A stretch of 8,600 nucleotides of DNA from positions 1-8,600 of the forward strand of contig RFPX01000044.1 in assembly GCA_009925955.1 (NCBI GenBank), written 5' to 3'. The notes below the pieces were generated by a model that saw only the letters and a list, made by a program, of their open reading frames with translations, did not search any database and was not told where the DNA came from. This document shows, piece by piece, positions 1 to 6,314 of this stretch. The stretch is from Betaproteobacteria bacterium (GTDB lineage: Bacteria; Pseudomonadota; Gammaproteobacteria; Burkholderiales; Burkholderiaceae_C). The translations under genes were made by a program, and so were the position numbers. Position 1 is the stretch's first letter. Every line of letters starts with the position of its first letter.

Positions 1-1
1 G

Positions 2-763
2 GCCCTGGTACAGCGGCCGCCGCAAACCTGGGATGAGGTCTTTGAGATCGACCGCCGCCTGCGTCCTCAGGGCCGGCGCGCGATTCTGTGGGACTACACC
101 AACAACTATTTCACCTTCTCACTGCTGGCCGCCGGCGGCGCCTATTCATTTGGCCGCCGGGCAGACGGCTCCATCGACCCTCAAGATGTGGGCGTGGCCG
201 TGCCGGGCGCGGTGCGCGGCGCGCAGGTGGTGGAACGACTGATTCGCGAAGGCGTCATGCCCGTGGGCAGCGGCTACCCCGAAATGGAAGCCGCCATGGC
301 CGGCGGCCGCGTGGCCATGATGATCAATGGGCCGTGGTCGTGGGTCAACCTGCGCCGCGCGGGTATTGACTTCGGTGTGGCACGCCTGCCGCGGCTTGAT
401 GGTCGGCCCTGCGTGCCCTTCGTGGGCGTGAAGGGCATCATGGTCAACCGCAACACACGGCAGCGTGAACTGTGCGCCGAATTGGTGGAGCACCACCTGC
501 TGTCGCCGGCGGGCCTGCGGCGATTGGACGCAGCCGAGCCCCTGGGGGCAGCTGCCAGCCGTGCCTTCTTTGCCGAGCTCAGTGCCGATGAGCGCATCCG
601 CACCATCATGGATTCGGCCCAAGACGGAGTCCCCACGCCCAACAACCCCGAAATGGGCCGCTTTTGGTCGGTGATGAAGACCGCGTTGAACAATCTCAGT
701 GAGGGCCGACAAGATGCGCGCACGGCCCTGGAAACCGCTGCTCGGCGCCTGAGGGCCGGATGA
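2..763 (+). CDS. malE: Maltose/maltodextrin-binding periplasmic protein MalE, 3' part
   Basis: Substrate-binding component of the maltose ABC transporter; it captures maltose and maltodextrins in the periplasm and delivers them to MalF/MalG. The frame is open from base 2 with no start, so the gene is cut by the left edge. The 253 visible residues correspond to E. coli MalE from the PPKTW segment (here PPQTW, residues 6-10) to the C-terminus; the signal peptide and roughly the first 120 mature residues are missing. Collinear family segments include INGPWSW (108-114), PFVGV (139-143), PLGA (180-183) and FWSVMKTA (221-228). W112, W114 and W222 match the sugar-stacking W230, W232 and W340 of E. 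coli MBP, and Y36 matches Y155. An internal ATG at 188 is not the real start because homology continues upstream of it. The TGA stop overlaps the malF ATG by 4 bases (ATGA). Confidence 0.95.
   Translation, partial: ALVQRPPQTWDEVFEIDRRLRPQGRRAILWDYTNNYFTFSLLAAGGAYSFGRRADGSIDPQDVGVAVPGAVRGAQVVERLIREGVMPVGSGYPEMEAAMAGGRVAMMINGPWSWVNLRRAGIDFGVARLPRLDGRPCVPFVGVKGIMVNRNTRQRELCAELVEHHLLSPAGLRRLDAAEPLGAAASRAFFAELSADERIRTIMDSAQDGVPTPNNPEMGRFWSVMKTALNNLSEGRQDARTALETAARRLRAG
751..755 (+). promoter_or_regulatory. Ribosome binding site for malF inside the malE 3' end
   Basis: GAGGG lies 4 bases before the malF ATG at 760 and within the last codons of malE. Together with the ATGA stop/start overlap it fixes the malF start and points to translational coupling of malF to malE. 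Confidence 0.6.
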
Positions 764-2382
764 GCGCCAGGCTGTTGCACACCCGCGGGCAGCCAGTGCC
801 TTTGTCTCGGGGGTCAGTCCTGGCCGGCCGTATCGGCCGCTGGGGCCTGTTGGCCGGCATGACGGGCCTGGGCTTGTGGGCGGTGATGGCCGTTCATGCA
901 GCCGGACAGTCGCTCTTGGCCACGGTGCTGTTGTTGCTCACCGCTTTGGCCGTGTGGACCTACGCATCCAGCCGCAGCGGCGCCTTGCGCTATCTGTTTC
1001 CAGCTGTGGCAGCGGCCTTGTTGTTTGTGGCATTTCCCATGGTCTACACCGTGGGCATGGGCTTCACAAACCAAAGTTCACGCAACCTCGTGGACCGGGA
1101 TCAGGCCCGAGCACAGCTCTTGGATGAGCGCTTGGTAGACGTGCAAACCCAACGCCCGTTTGAGCTGTGGCTGCTCGATGGCCAAGCCTATCTCGAGGTG
1201 GCACCGCTGGGCTCGGCCTCATCGGCTGAGGTATGGCGATCGGCGCTGGTTTCAAGTGGAGCCGGTACGACAACGTTGCAGTCACCCGCAAAGGCACTGA
1301 CCGTGGTGCCGCTGCAGGTACAGCCCTTGGCTGAGCGGCCAGCCCAGGCCAAAGCGGCAACCCTGGCCGAGCGTGTGGGCTGGCTCGATACCCTGCAGCC
1401 CTTGAGCCTGAAGCCGCCCGATGGGTCCACTGCGCTTCGCTTGGTCAGTCTGCGCGAAGTGGCGGCCGCCGAGCCCCTGTACGAGGCCTTGCCGGATGGC
1501 GCCTTGCTGGACCGGCGCAGTGGCGTGCACTACATGCCAGACGAACGCCGGGGGTTTTTCGCGGCGGCTGATGGCACAACACTGCAGCCAGGCTTTCGCG
1601 TGTTCGTGGGCCTTGAGCACTATGCGCGCCTGTTCACCGAGCCCAATTTCCGCGAACCCTTCTTGGGTGTGTTCATCTGGACCGTGGCCTTTTCAGGCCT
1701 CACCGTGCTGGGTGCCGGGGCCTTGGGCCTGTTGCTGGCTTGCTTGCTGAATTGGCCCGCTCTGCAGGGCCGGTCGGTTTACCGCGTGGTGCTGTTCCTG
1801 CCCTATGCGGTGCCGGCCTTCTTGTCCATCTTGGTGTTCAAGGGCCTGTTCAACCAGAACCTGGGCGAGGTCAACCTGATCCTGGGTGGGCTCTTTGGCA
1901 TTCAGCCGGCCTGGTTTTCAGATCCCACGCTGGCCCGCGTGATGCTGCTGATCGTCAACATCTGGTTGGGCTTTCCCTACATGATGGTGCTGTGCTCGGG
2001 CCTGATTCAATCGATATCGCCAGACCTCTACGAAGCCTCGGCCATTGCGGGTGCTTCGCCCTGGGACAACTTCCGCCGCATCACTTTGCCCTTGATTCTG
2101 AAGCCCCTGACGCCCCTGCTGATCTCGGCGTTTGCCTTTAACTTCAACAACTTCGTGCTCATCAGCCTGCTCACCGGTGGCCGTCCCGACCACCTGGACA
2201 GCGATGTGCCCGCGGGCACCACCGACATCCTGGTGAGCTACACCTGGCGCATTGCGTTTCAAGATTCAGGCAACCAATACGGCTTGGCCGCAGCGGTCTC
2301 CACCGTGATCTTTGCCCTGGTGGCGCTCATCACCGTGGTGCAGATGCGCGTGGCCAAGATGGGCGACGAGGGCAAGCGCTGA
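760..2382 (+). CDS. malF: Maltose ABC transporter permease MalF
   Basis: Inner-membrane permease that forms the maltose channel with MalG and docks on MalK. It has 540 residues against 514 in E. coli MalF. Hydrophobic segments near 28-47, 51-69, 76-98, 303-330, 340-361, 391-412, 446-470 and 508-528 give the eight-helix MalF layout, two more than most binding-protein permeases. The large hydrophilic stretch at about 101-300 corresponds to the periplasmic P2 loop, which in E. coli contacts MalE. The cytoplasmic EAA coupling loop, which fits into MalK, is at about 424-445: YEASAIAGAS, then PWDNFRRITLP. The C-terminal region (FNNFVLI, LTGGRP, TDILVSYTWRIAF, NQYGLAAAVS) is typical of MalF. The start at 760 is supported by the GAGGG site and the 4-base overlap with malE. 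One base separates its stop from malG. Confidence 0.96.
   Translation: MSARLLHTRGQPVPLSRGSVLAGRIGRWGLLAGMTGLGLWAVMAVHAAGQSLLATVLLLLTALAVWTYASSRSGALRYLFPAVAAALLFVAFPMVYTVGMGFTNQSSRNLVDRDQARAQLLDERLVDVQTQRPFELWLLDGQAYLEVAPLGSASSAEVWRSALVSSGAGTTTLQSPAKALTVVPLQVQPLAERPAQAKAATLAERVGWLDTLQPLSLKPPDGSTALRLVSLREVAAAEPLYEALPDGALLDRRSGVHYMPDERRGFFAAADGTTLQPGFRVFVGLEHYARLFTEPNFREPFLGVFIWTVAFSGLTVLGAGALGLLLACLLNWPALQGRSVYRVVLFLPYAVPAFLSILVFKGLFNQNLGEVNLILGGLFGIQPAWFSDPTLARVMLLIVNIWLGFPYMMVLCSGLIQSISPDLYEASAIAGASPWDNFRRITLPLILKPLTPLLISAFAFNFNNFVLISLLTGGRPDHLDSDVPAGTTDILVSYTWRIAFQDSGNQYGLAAAVSTVIFALVALITVVQMRVAKMGDEGKR
2368..2372 (+). promoter_or_regulatory. Ribosome binding site for malG inside the malF 3' end
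   Basis: GAGGG lies 11 bases before the malG ATG at 2384, within the last codons of malF. The spacing is long but usable. The malF TGA ends one base before the ATG, so coupled re-initiation is likely as well. Confidence 0.45.
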
Positions 2383-2383
2383 T

Positions 2384-3274
2384 ATGGCCATGGTTCAAAC
2401 CCGCAACCTGCGCTGGCGCTTGCTGGCCGCGCACGTCTTCTTGCTGCTGATGTGTGCGGCGGTGCTGTTGCCATTTTTGGTGGTGCTGTCGGTGTCGTTG
2501 CGGCCGGGCAATTTCGCCAGTGGGTCGCTCTGGCCCTCGACCATCAGCTTGGAGCATTGGCGCTATGTGCTGGGCATGCCGGTGCCCGATGCCGGAGGCG
2601 TGATGCGCATCCCCGACCTGCCGGTGCTGACCTGGTTGTGGAACTCGGTGAAGGTGGCCCTGCTGTCGGGGGTGGTGACCGTGGTCTTGTCCACCACCGC
2701 CTCCTATGCGATCTCGCGCCTGCGTTTTCGGGGGCGCGAATCCCTGCTTGTGGGCCTGACCCTGATGCAGGTGTTCCCGGCCGTGTTGGCCCTGGTGGCG
2801 CTGTACGCCATCTTTGACGGCCTGGGGGCGGCCTTTCCATCAATCGGCCACAACACCCACGCAGCCTTGGTGCTGGCCTATTCGGGTGGCCTGGCCATCC
2901 ACATCTGGACACTCAAGGGTTACTACGACACCTTGCCCACTGAAGTGGAAGAGGCCGCGATTGTGGACGGTGCCACGCCCTGGCAGGCGTTTCGCAAGGT
3001 CTTGCTGCCCATGGCCCTGCCCGCACTCACCGTGGTGTTCGTGTTGGCCTTTATTGGGGCCATCATCGAGTACCCGGTTGCCTCGGTGCTGCTGACCCAG
3101 CAAGACCAGCTCACCTTGGCGGTGGGGGCCAAGCTCTTCGTGCACGAGCACAACTTCCGCTGGGGCGACTTTGCTGCGGCGGCCATCCTCTCGGGCCTGC
3201 CGATCACCGTGGTGTTCTTGCTGGCGCAGCGTTGGCTGGTCTCGGGCCTGGCCGCAGGCGGCGTCAAGGGCTGA
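2384..3274 (+). CDS. malG: Maltose ABC transporter permease MalG
   Basis: Second inner-membrane permease of the maltose transporter, partner of MalF and MalK. It has 296 residues, the same length as E. coli MalG. The start at 2384 gives an N-terminus of MAMVQ, identical to the E. coli protein; the frame is open further upstream, but that part lies inside malF and has no homology. Hydrophobic segments near 12-38, 90-110, 120-146, 159-178, 208-228 and 262-283 give the six-helix topology. The EAA coupling loop is at about 190-211 (EAAIVDGATPWQAFRKVLLP). Other family segments are RPGNFASGSLWP (40-51), WLWNSVKVA (84-92), QVFPAVL (129-135) and the C-terminal AGGVKG, which also ends the E. coli protein. 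It is the last gene of the rightward block; the next gene is convergent, 16 bases away. Confidence 0.97.
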   Translation: MAMVQTRNLRWRLLAAHVFLLLMCAAVLLPFLVVLSVSLRPGNFASGSLWPSTISLEHWRYVLGMPVPDAGGVMRIPDLPVLTWLWNSVKVALLSGVVTVVLSTTASYAISRLRFRGRESLLVGLTLMQVFPAVLALVALYAIFDGLGAAFPSIGHNTHAALVLAYSGGLAIHIWTLKGYYDTLPTEVEEAAIVDGATPWQAFRKVLLPMALPALTVVFVLAFIGAIIEYPVASVLLTQQDQLTLAVGAKLFVHEHNFRWGDFAAAAILSGLPITVVFLLAQRWLVSGLAAGGVKG

Positions 3275-3292
3275 GCACCAGGGCTGAGCATC
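3267..3292. repeat. 13-bp near-perfect tandem repeat across the convergent junction
   Basis: Two adjacent 13-base units, AGGGCTGAGCACC (3267-3279) and AGGGCTGAGCATC (3280-3292), differ at one base. They span the malG stop (3272-3274), the whole 16-base spacer and the first two bases of the opposing alpha-amylase stop. The second unit carries another TGA at 3285-3287, in a different frame. The spacer has no GC-rich hairpin followed by a T-run on either strand, so no intrinsic terminator is visible here. A slippage duplication is the simplest origin. Confidence 0.75.
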
Positions 3293-4778
3293 AAGGCTTC
3301 TTGGCGGTGGACGCTGCCAGGCCCGAAGGGCCGCTGTTCTTGGAGCGTTGGGTGTTGGAGTTGGCTTTGGGTTTGGTTCGCGGTGGCGGCGCCTTCGCAG
3401 CCGCCGTGGGCGGGCCGATATGCCACCCCCACGCCGGCAGCTGCAGGCGGCCCAGCGCCTTCTGAGGCTGGGCACTGAGGTTCACGCTGATCTGCAGGCG
3501 AGCGCCTTTGGGGCCGCGGCGCTTGAAGGTGATCACGCGCGGGTTCTCGTCGGGCACCCACTCCAGGCCATCGAAGGCCAAGGGGGCAGACAAGGCCGGG
3601 CTGCTGCTGCGCCACTTCAGCAGGCGGGTGTAGAACTCGGCTTGCGTGCGGGCGCCCCAATCCACGGGGTCTTTCTCGAAGAAAGCCAAGCGCTTGCGGC
3701 TAAAGCTCTCTTGGCCGGAGTACAGCAACGGCAGCCCGGGCAGGGTGGCGGTCAACACTGCCATGGCCTGAGCGGCTTGGGGTGTTCCGTACAGCTCTTC
3801 ATCGGAGCCGTGCCAGCTGTTGATGTCGTGGTTGGTGATGAAGTTCATCCCGATCGAGCCCACGGGGTAGCGTTTCACGCGGTCAACCCACCATTCCAAA
3901 AGGGCCTGGCCATCCGTTTGCCCCTGGGCGATCTTTTGCAGGACCTGCTGCAGCCGCCAGTCGTAGGTGGCGTCAAAGCCCGCACGGTGCATCTCGGGCT
4001 TGTCGGCCTCGGCCAGCATGAACAGGGGGCCGTCTTGCTCCAAGACCTGGCGTGCCACTTCCCAAAAGCGCAGCGGCAGGTAGGCCGCCACGTCACAGCG
4101 AAAGCCGTCCAGGCCCACTTCTCGGCGCCAAAAGCGCATGGCCTCGAGCATGGCCACCCACAGCTCATGCACCTCAAAGTTCAGCTGCGCCACGTCTTCC
4201 CAATACTCGGTGTCTTGGGGGTCGTCGGGGTTGGCCTTGACCGCCAGAATGTCCCCCACCTCGTTTCGGCGGTACCAGTTGGGGTGCTCGGTGATCCAGG
4301 GATGGTCGAAGGCGGTGTGGTTGGCCACCCAATCCAGGATCACCTTCAGGCCCAGGGCATGCGCCCTCGTGACCAGTTCTTTCAGGTCCTGCAGCGTGCC
4401 GAACTCGGGGTTGACCGCGGTGTAGTCGCGTATGGAGTAGTAGCTGCCCAAGCTGCCCTTGCGGCGCGCCTGGCCGATGGGCTGTAAGGGCATCAGCCAC
4501 ACCATGTCCGCACCCAGAGCCCGTATGCGTGGCAGGTCTGCCGTGACGGCACGCAGGCTGCCCTCCGGGCTGTGTTGGCGGATGTTGACCTGGTACAGGG
4601 CACTGGGGTGCGTTGCGCTTGGCGTGGGCATGTTGGAGGGGCGGACAGCAGGGCTTGCGGCTTTGGGGGCGGCAGGGGTGGGACGGTTGGAGGCCAGTGC
4701 GGCCGTTGACATCAGGGCTGCCGCAGGGCCACTGATGGCCGCAGCGGCATGCAGGAATCGTCTACGGTTAAAGGCCAT
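3291..4778 (-). CDS. GH13 alpha-amylase with twin-arginine signal peptide
   Basis: Glycoside hydrolase family 13 enzyme, 495 residues, predicted to cut internal alpha-1,4 bonds of starch or maltodextrin outside the cytoplasm. The N-terminus NRRRFLH (4-10) followed by an Ala-rich hydrophobic stretch and ALA (27-29) is a Tat-type signal peptide. A Pro/Ala/Ser/Thr-rich linker (30-60) leads into the barrel at LYQVNIRQ. Conserved regions: I DWVANHT (149-155); II GFRCDVA (225-231) with nucleophile D229; III LAEAD with acid/base E257; IV FITNHD (313-318) with transition-state D318. The C-terminal beta domain ends near WGWHIG (450-455), after which comes a basic low-complexity tail to 495. The role parallels E. 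coli MalS, but this is a different GH13 type and exact specificity cannot be read from sequence. The start is 6 bases after the preceding gene's stop with no clear Shine-Dalgarno, so translation probably depends on coupling. It is the last gene of the leftward block. Confidence 0.9.
   Translation of the reverse strand: MAFNRRRFLHAAAAISGPAAALMSTAALASNRPTPAAPKAASPAVRPSNMPTPSATHPSALYQVNIRQHSPEGSLRAVTADLPRIRALGADMVWLMPLQPIGQARRKGSLGSYYSIRDYTAVNPEFGTLQDLKELVTRAHALGLKVILDWVANHTAFDHPWITEHPNWYRRNEVGDILAVKANPDDPQDTEYWEDVAQLNFEVHELWVAMLEAMRFWRREVGLDGFRCDVAAYLPLRFWEVARQVLEQDGPLFMLAEADKPEMHRAGFDATYDWRLQQVLQKIAQGQTDGQALLEWWVDRVKRYPVGSIGMNFITNHDINSWHGSDEELYGTPQAAQAMAVLTATLPGLPLLYSGQESFSRKRLAFFEKDPVDWGARTQAEFYTRLLKWRSSSPALSAPLAFDGLEWVPDENPRVITFKRRGPKGARLQISVNLSAQPQKALGRLQLPAWGWHIGPPTAAAKAPPPRTKPKANSNTQRSKNSGPSGLAASTAKKP
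3294..3413 (-). other. Basic low-complexity C-terminal tail of the alpha-amylase
   Basis: Residues 456-495 of the amylase are made mostly of Pro, Ala, Ser, Thr, Asn and Lys, with eight Lys/Arg and no Asp/Glu. They follow the end of the recognisable beta domain (WGWHIG). The segment is predicted disordered and matches no domain I know. It could be a surface-binding or linker tail, or neutral sequence gained by stop-codon loss near the convergent junction. Confidence 0.6.
4692..4778 (-). other. Predicted Tat signal peptide of the alpha-amylase
   Basis: Residues 1-29. The n-region NRRRFLH fits the twin-arginine pattern R-R-x-F-L; the h-region is AAAAISGPAAALM; the c-region ends in A27-L28-A29, a good signal peptidase I site. 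This implies export of the folded protein. The assignment is by motif only. Confidence 0.75.
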
Positions 4779-4784
4779 CGCTGT

Positions 4785-6314
4785 TCAGCGCACGCGCTTA
4801 TAGGTGGTGTAGCCCTCTAGTGGGCGCACATCGGGTTGGAGCACACGAACCTCCCAGGGCTGCAACTCCACTTCCAAGAACCCAGCGACAAAGGGTTTAT
4901 GGACCCTGCCAGGCTGCAGCAGGTCACAGATGGGTGAGTTGTTCATCAGCTTGGAATTGGCGAACAGCACATCCTGCTGAACCACGTCTGCGCTGGGGTT
5001 GGCCAGGACCAATACCGTCTCTCCCACTCGGTCGGTATGGCGCTCAAATGCCAACAGCCTTTCGCACTCGGCCGCGCGCCAGTCGCCCACCCGAAGCGCG
5101 CGTTGGCTGCGTCGAAGCTCGATCAGTTGGCGGGTCCACTGCCAGGTGGGGTTGTCATCGGTTGCCAGGTCCCAGCGCATGGGCGCGCGCATCTCGGGGT
5201 CGGCACCGCCGGTCATGCCCAGTTCACTGCCGTAGTACAGGTTCGGTGCGCACGGCAGGGTGAACTGCAGCAACTGCGCCATGCGCCTGGCAGGCTCGTC
5301 TGGCAGTGCTTGGGTCAGGCGGATGGTGTCGTGGTTGTCGAGCATCAGCCAAGATTTCAGCAGAGGCTCGATGCCGCATTCGTCCACCATGCGGGCGATC
5401 ATTCTGAGGGCCGTAGCCGCTGGAAGGCGGCCACTGAGGCACCGCAGGACGATTTCACGCAGGCTGAAGTTCATCACGCCATCAACGGCCGGGAACCACT
5501 CCTTTGGCCAATTCCACAGCTCACCCACCACCAGCGAGCCGGGCTTTTCCTCATGTGCGGCTTGGGTGAGCGCATGCAACAGGTTCATGCCGATGTCGTG
5601 GGCAACGTCCAGGCGCCACCCATCCACGCCATCGCGCAGGTAACTTCGTACCACCGAGCCTGTGTCCCCCCACAGATAGGCTTGCACGGTGGGGTTCTCC
5701 ATGTTCAGCTCGGGGAGGTTTTCCGCCTGCATCCAGGACCGGGCACCACCCGGCATCTGAGGGTCGAAGATGAACCAGTCGCGCCAGGGGCTTTGCGGGT
5801 TGCTGCGCGCATCCTGAAAGCACGGCGCTTGGCGGCCCATGTGGTTGAACACGCCGTCCAGCACCAGCTTCATGCCGTTCCGGTGCAGCTCCGCTGCCAG
5901 GGCTCTCACGTCTTCGCGCGTACCGTACTCCGGCGAGACGCGCTGGTAGTCCAAAGCGTCGTACTTGTGGTTGGTGAAGGCTTCGCAGATGGGGTTGAGG
6001 TAGAGCACATCGGCACCCAAGCGCACGATGTGGTCCAGACGGCTGCGCAGGCTGTGCAGGTCGCCGCCCCAGAAGTCCAACTCATGGCTCCACAGCCGAA
6101 CCTCCTCGACAAAGTGACCCTGCTGCGGTACCTCGCTCCAATCCCGAAGCCGCTTGGGCGCCGGGTACAGGTGGCGCTTGGCCTGCAGGTTTTCAGCGGG
6201 GGCATAGCGGTCCACCAACACTTGGTAGGTGACCGCACCGTTTCGCCAGTCGGCCTCGCGGGCCTCATATCGCCCGGCGACTTGGGCGTCAAAGCGGTTG
6301 GCGCAGGGGTTCAT
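4785..6314 (-). CDS. Predicted cytoplasmic GH13 maltodextrin hydrolase (cyclomaltodextrinase/neopullulanase-like)
   Basis: GH13 enzyme of 509 residues, likely acting on imported maltodextrins or cyclodextrins, as MalZ-type and cyclomaltodextrinase-type enzymes do. The barrel starts at NGAVTYQVLVDRYAP (25-39). Conserved regions: I DGVFNH (153-158); V LPELN (200-204), close to the MPKLN of neopullulanases; II GWRLD with nucleophile D236; III VVGELWN with acid/base E265; IV LDNHD with D329. Only about 24 residues precede the barrel, so the N-terminal CBM34-like domain usual in cyclomaltodextrinases is absent. I chose the ATG at 6314, which overlaps the upstream stop by one base (TGATG). An in-frame ATG at 6389 would add 25 residues inside the upstream gene, with no homology and no signal-like character. 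No signal peptide is seen, and eight cysteines are present. It is about 70% identical to the next upstream gene by hand count over 153 residues. No clear Shine-Dalgarno precedes it. Confidence 0.88.
   Translation of the reverse strand: MNPCANRFDAQVAGRYEAREADWRNGAVTYQVLVDRYAPAENLQAKRHLYPAPKRLRDWSEVPQQGHFVEEVRLWSHELDFWGGDLHSLRSRLDHIVRLGADVLYLNPICEAFTNHKYDALDYQRVSPEYGTREDVRALAAELHRNGMKLVLDGVFNHMGRQAPCFQDARSNPQSPWRDWFIFDPQMPGGARSWMQAENLPELNMENPTVQAYLWGDTGSVVRSYLRDGVDGWRLDVAHDIGMNLLHALTQAAHEEKPGSLVVGELWNWPKEWFPAVDGVMNFSLREIVLRCLSGRLPAATALRMIARMVDECGIEPLLKSWLMLDNHDTIRLTQALPDEPARRMAQLLQFTLPCAPNLYYGSELGMTGGADPEMRAPMRWDLATDDNPTWQWTRQLIELRRSQRALRVGDWRAAECERLLAFERHTDRVGETVLVLANPSADVVQQDVLFANSKLMNNSPICDLLQPGRVHKPFVAGFLEVELQPWEVRVLQPDVRPLEGYTTYKRVR
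5958..6008 (-). repeat. Best-conserved anchor of the tandem GH13 duplication, copy in the cytoplasmic paralogue
   Basis: This 51-base stretch aligns without gaps to 7511-7561 in the neighbouring paralogue. The first 19 and last 20 bases are identical. Both ends give the same offset of 1,553 bases, which also agrees with the protein alignment, as expected for a tandem gene duplication. It encodes the NHKYD segment and the preceding LYLNPI segment of the barrel. Confidence 0.8.

Noticed and set aside
3251..3262. Palindrome GCCGCAGGCGGC at the end of malG
   Set aside because: It encodes the conserved AGG of the MalG C-terminus, forms only a 4-bp stem with a 4-base loop, and lacks a T-run.
3320..3332. 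Hairpin GGCCC-GAA-GGGCC just past malG as a possible terminator
   Set aside because: The stem is only 5 bp, is not followed by a T-run, and lies in the coding tail of the amylase. Such short palindromes are frequent at this GC content.
2840..3660. Open frames of 211 and 245 codons on the - strand across malG and the amylase 3' end
   Set aside because: They lie antisense to confirmed malG, with Arg/Pro/His-rich translations typical of shadow frames.
3348..4487. 379-codon open frame on the + strand, antisense to the alpha-amylase
   Set aside because: It is a shadow in the frame complementary to the amylase codons. Composition is biased and no family match is recognised.
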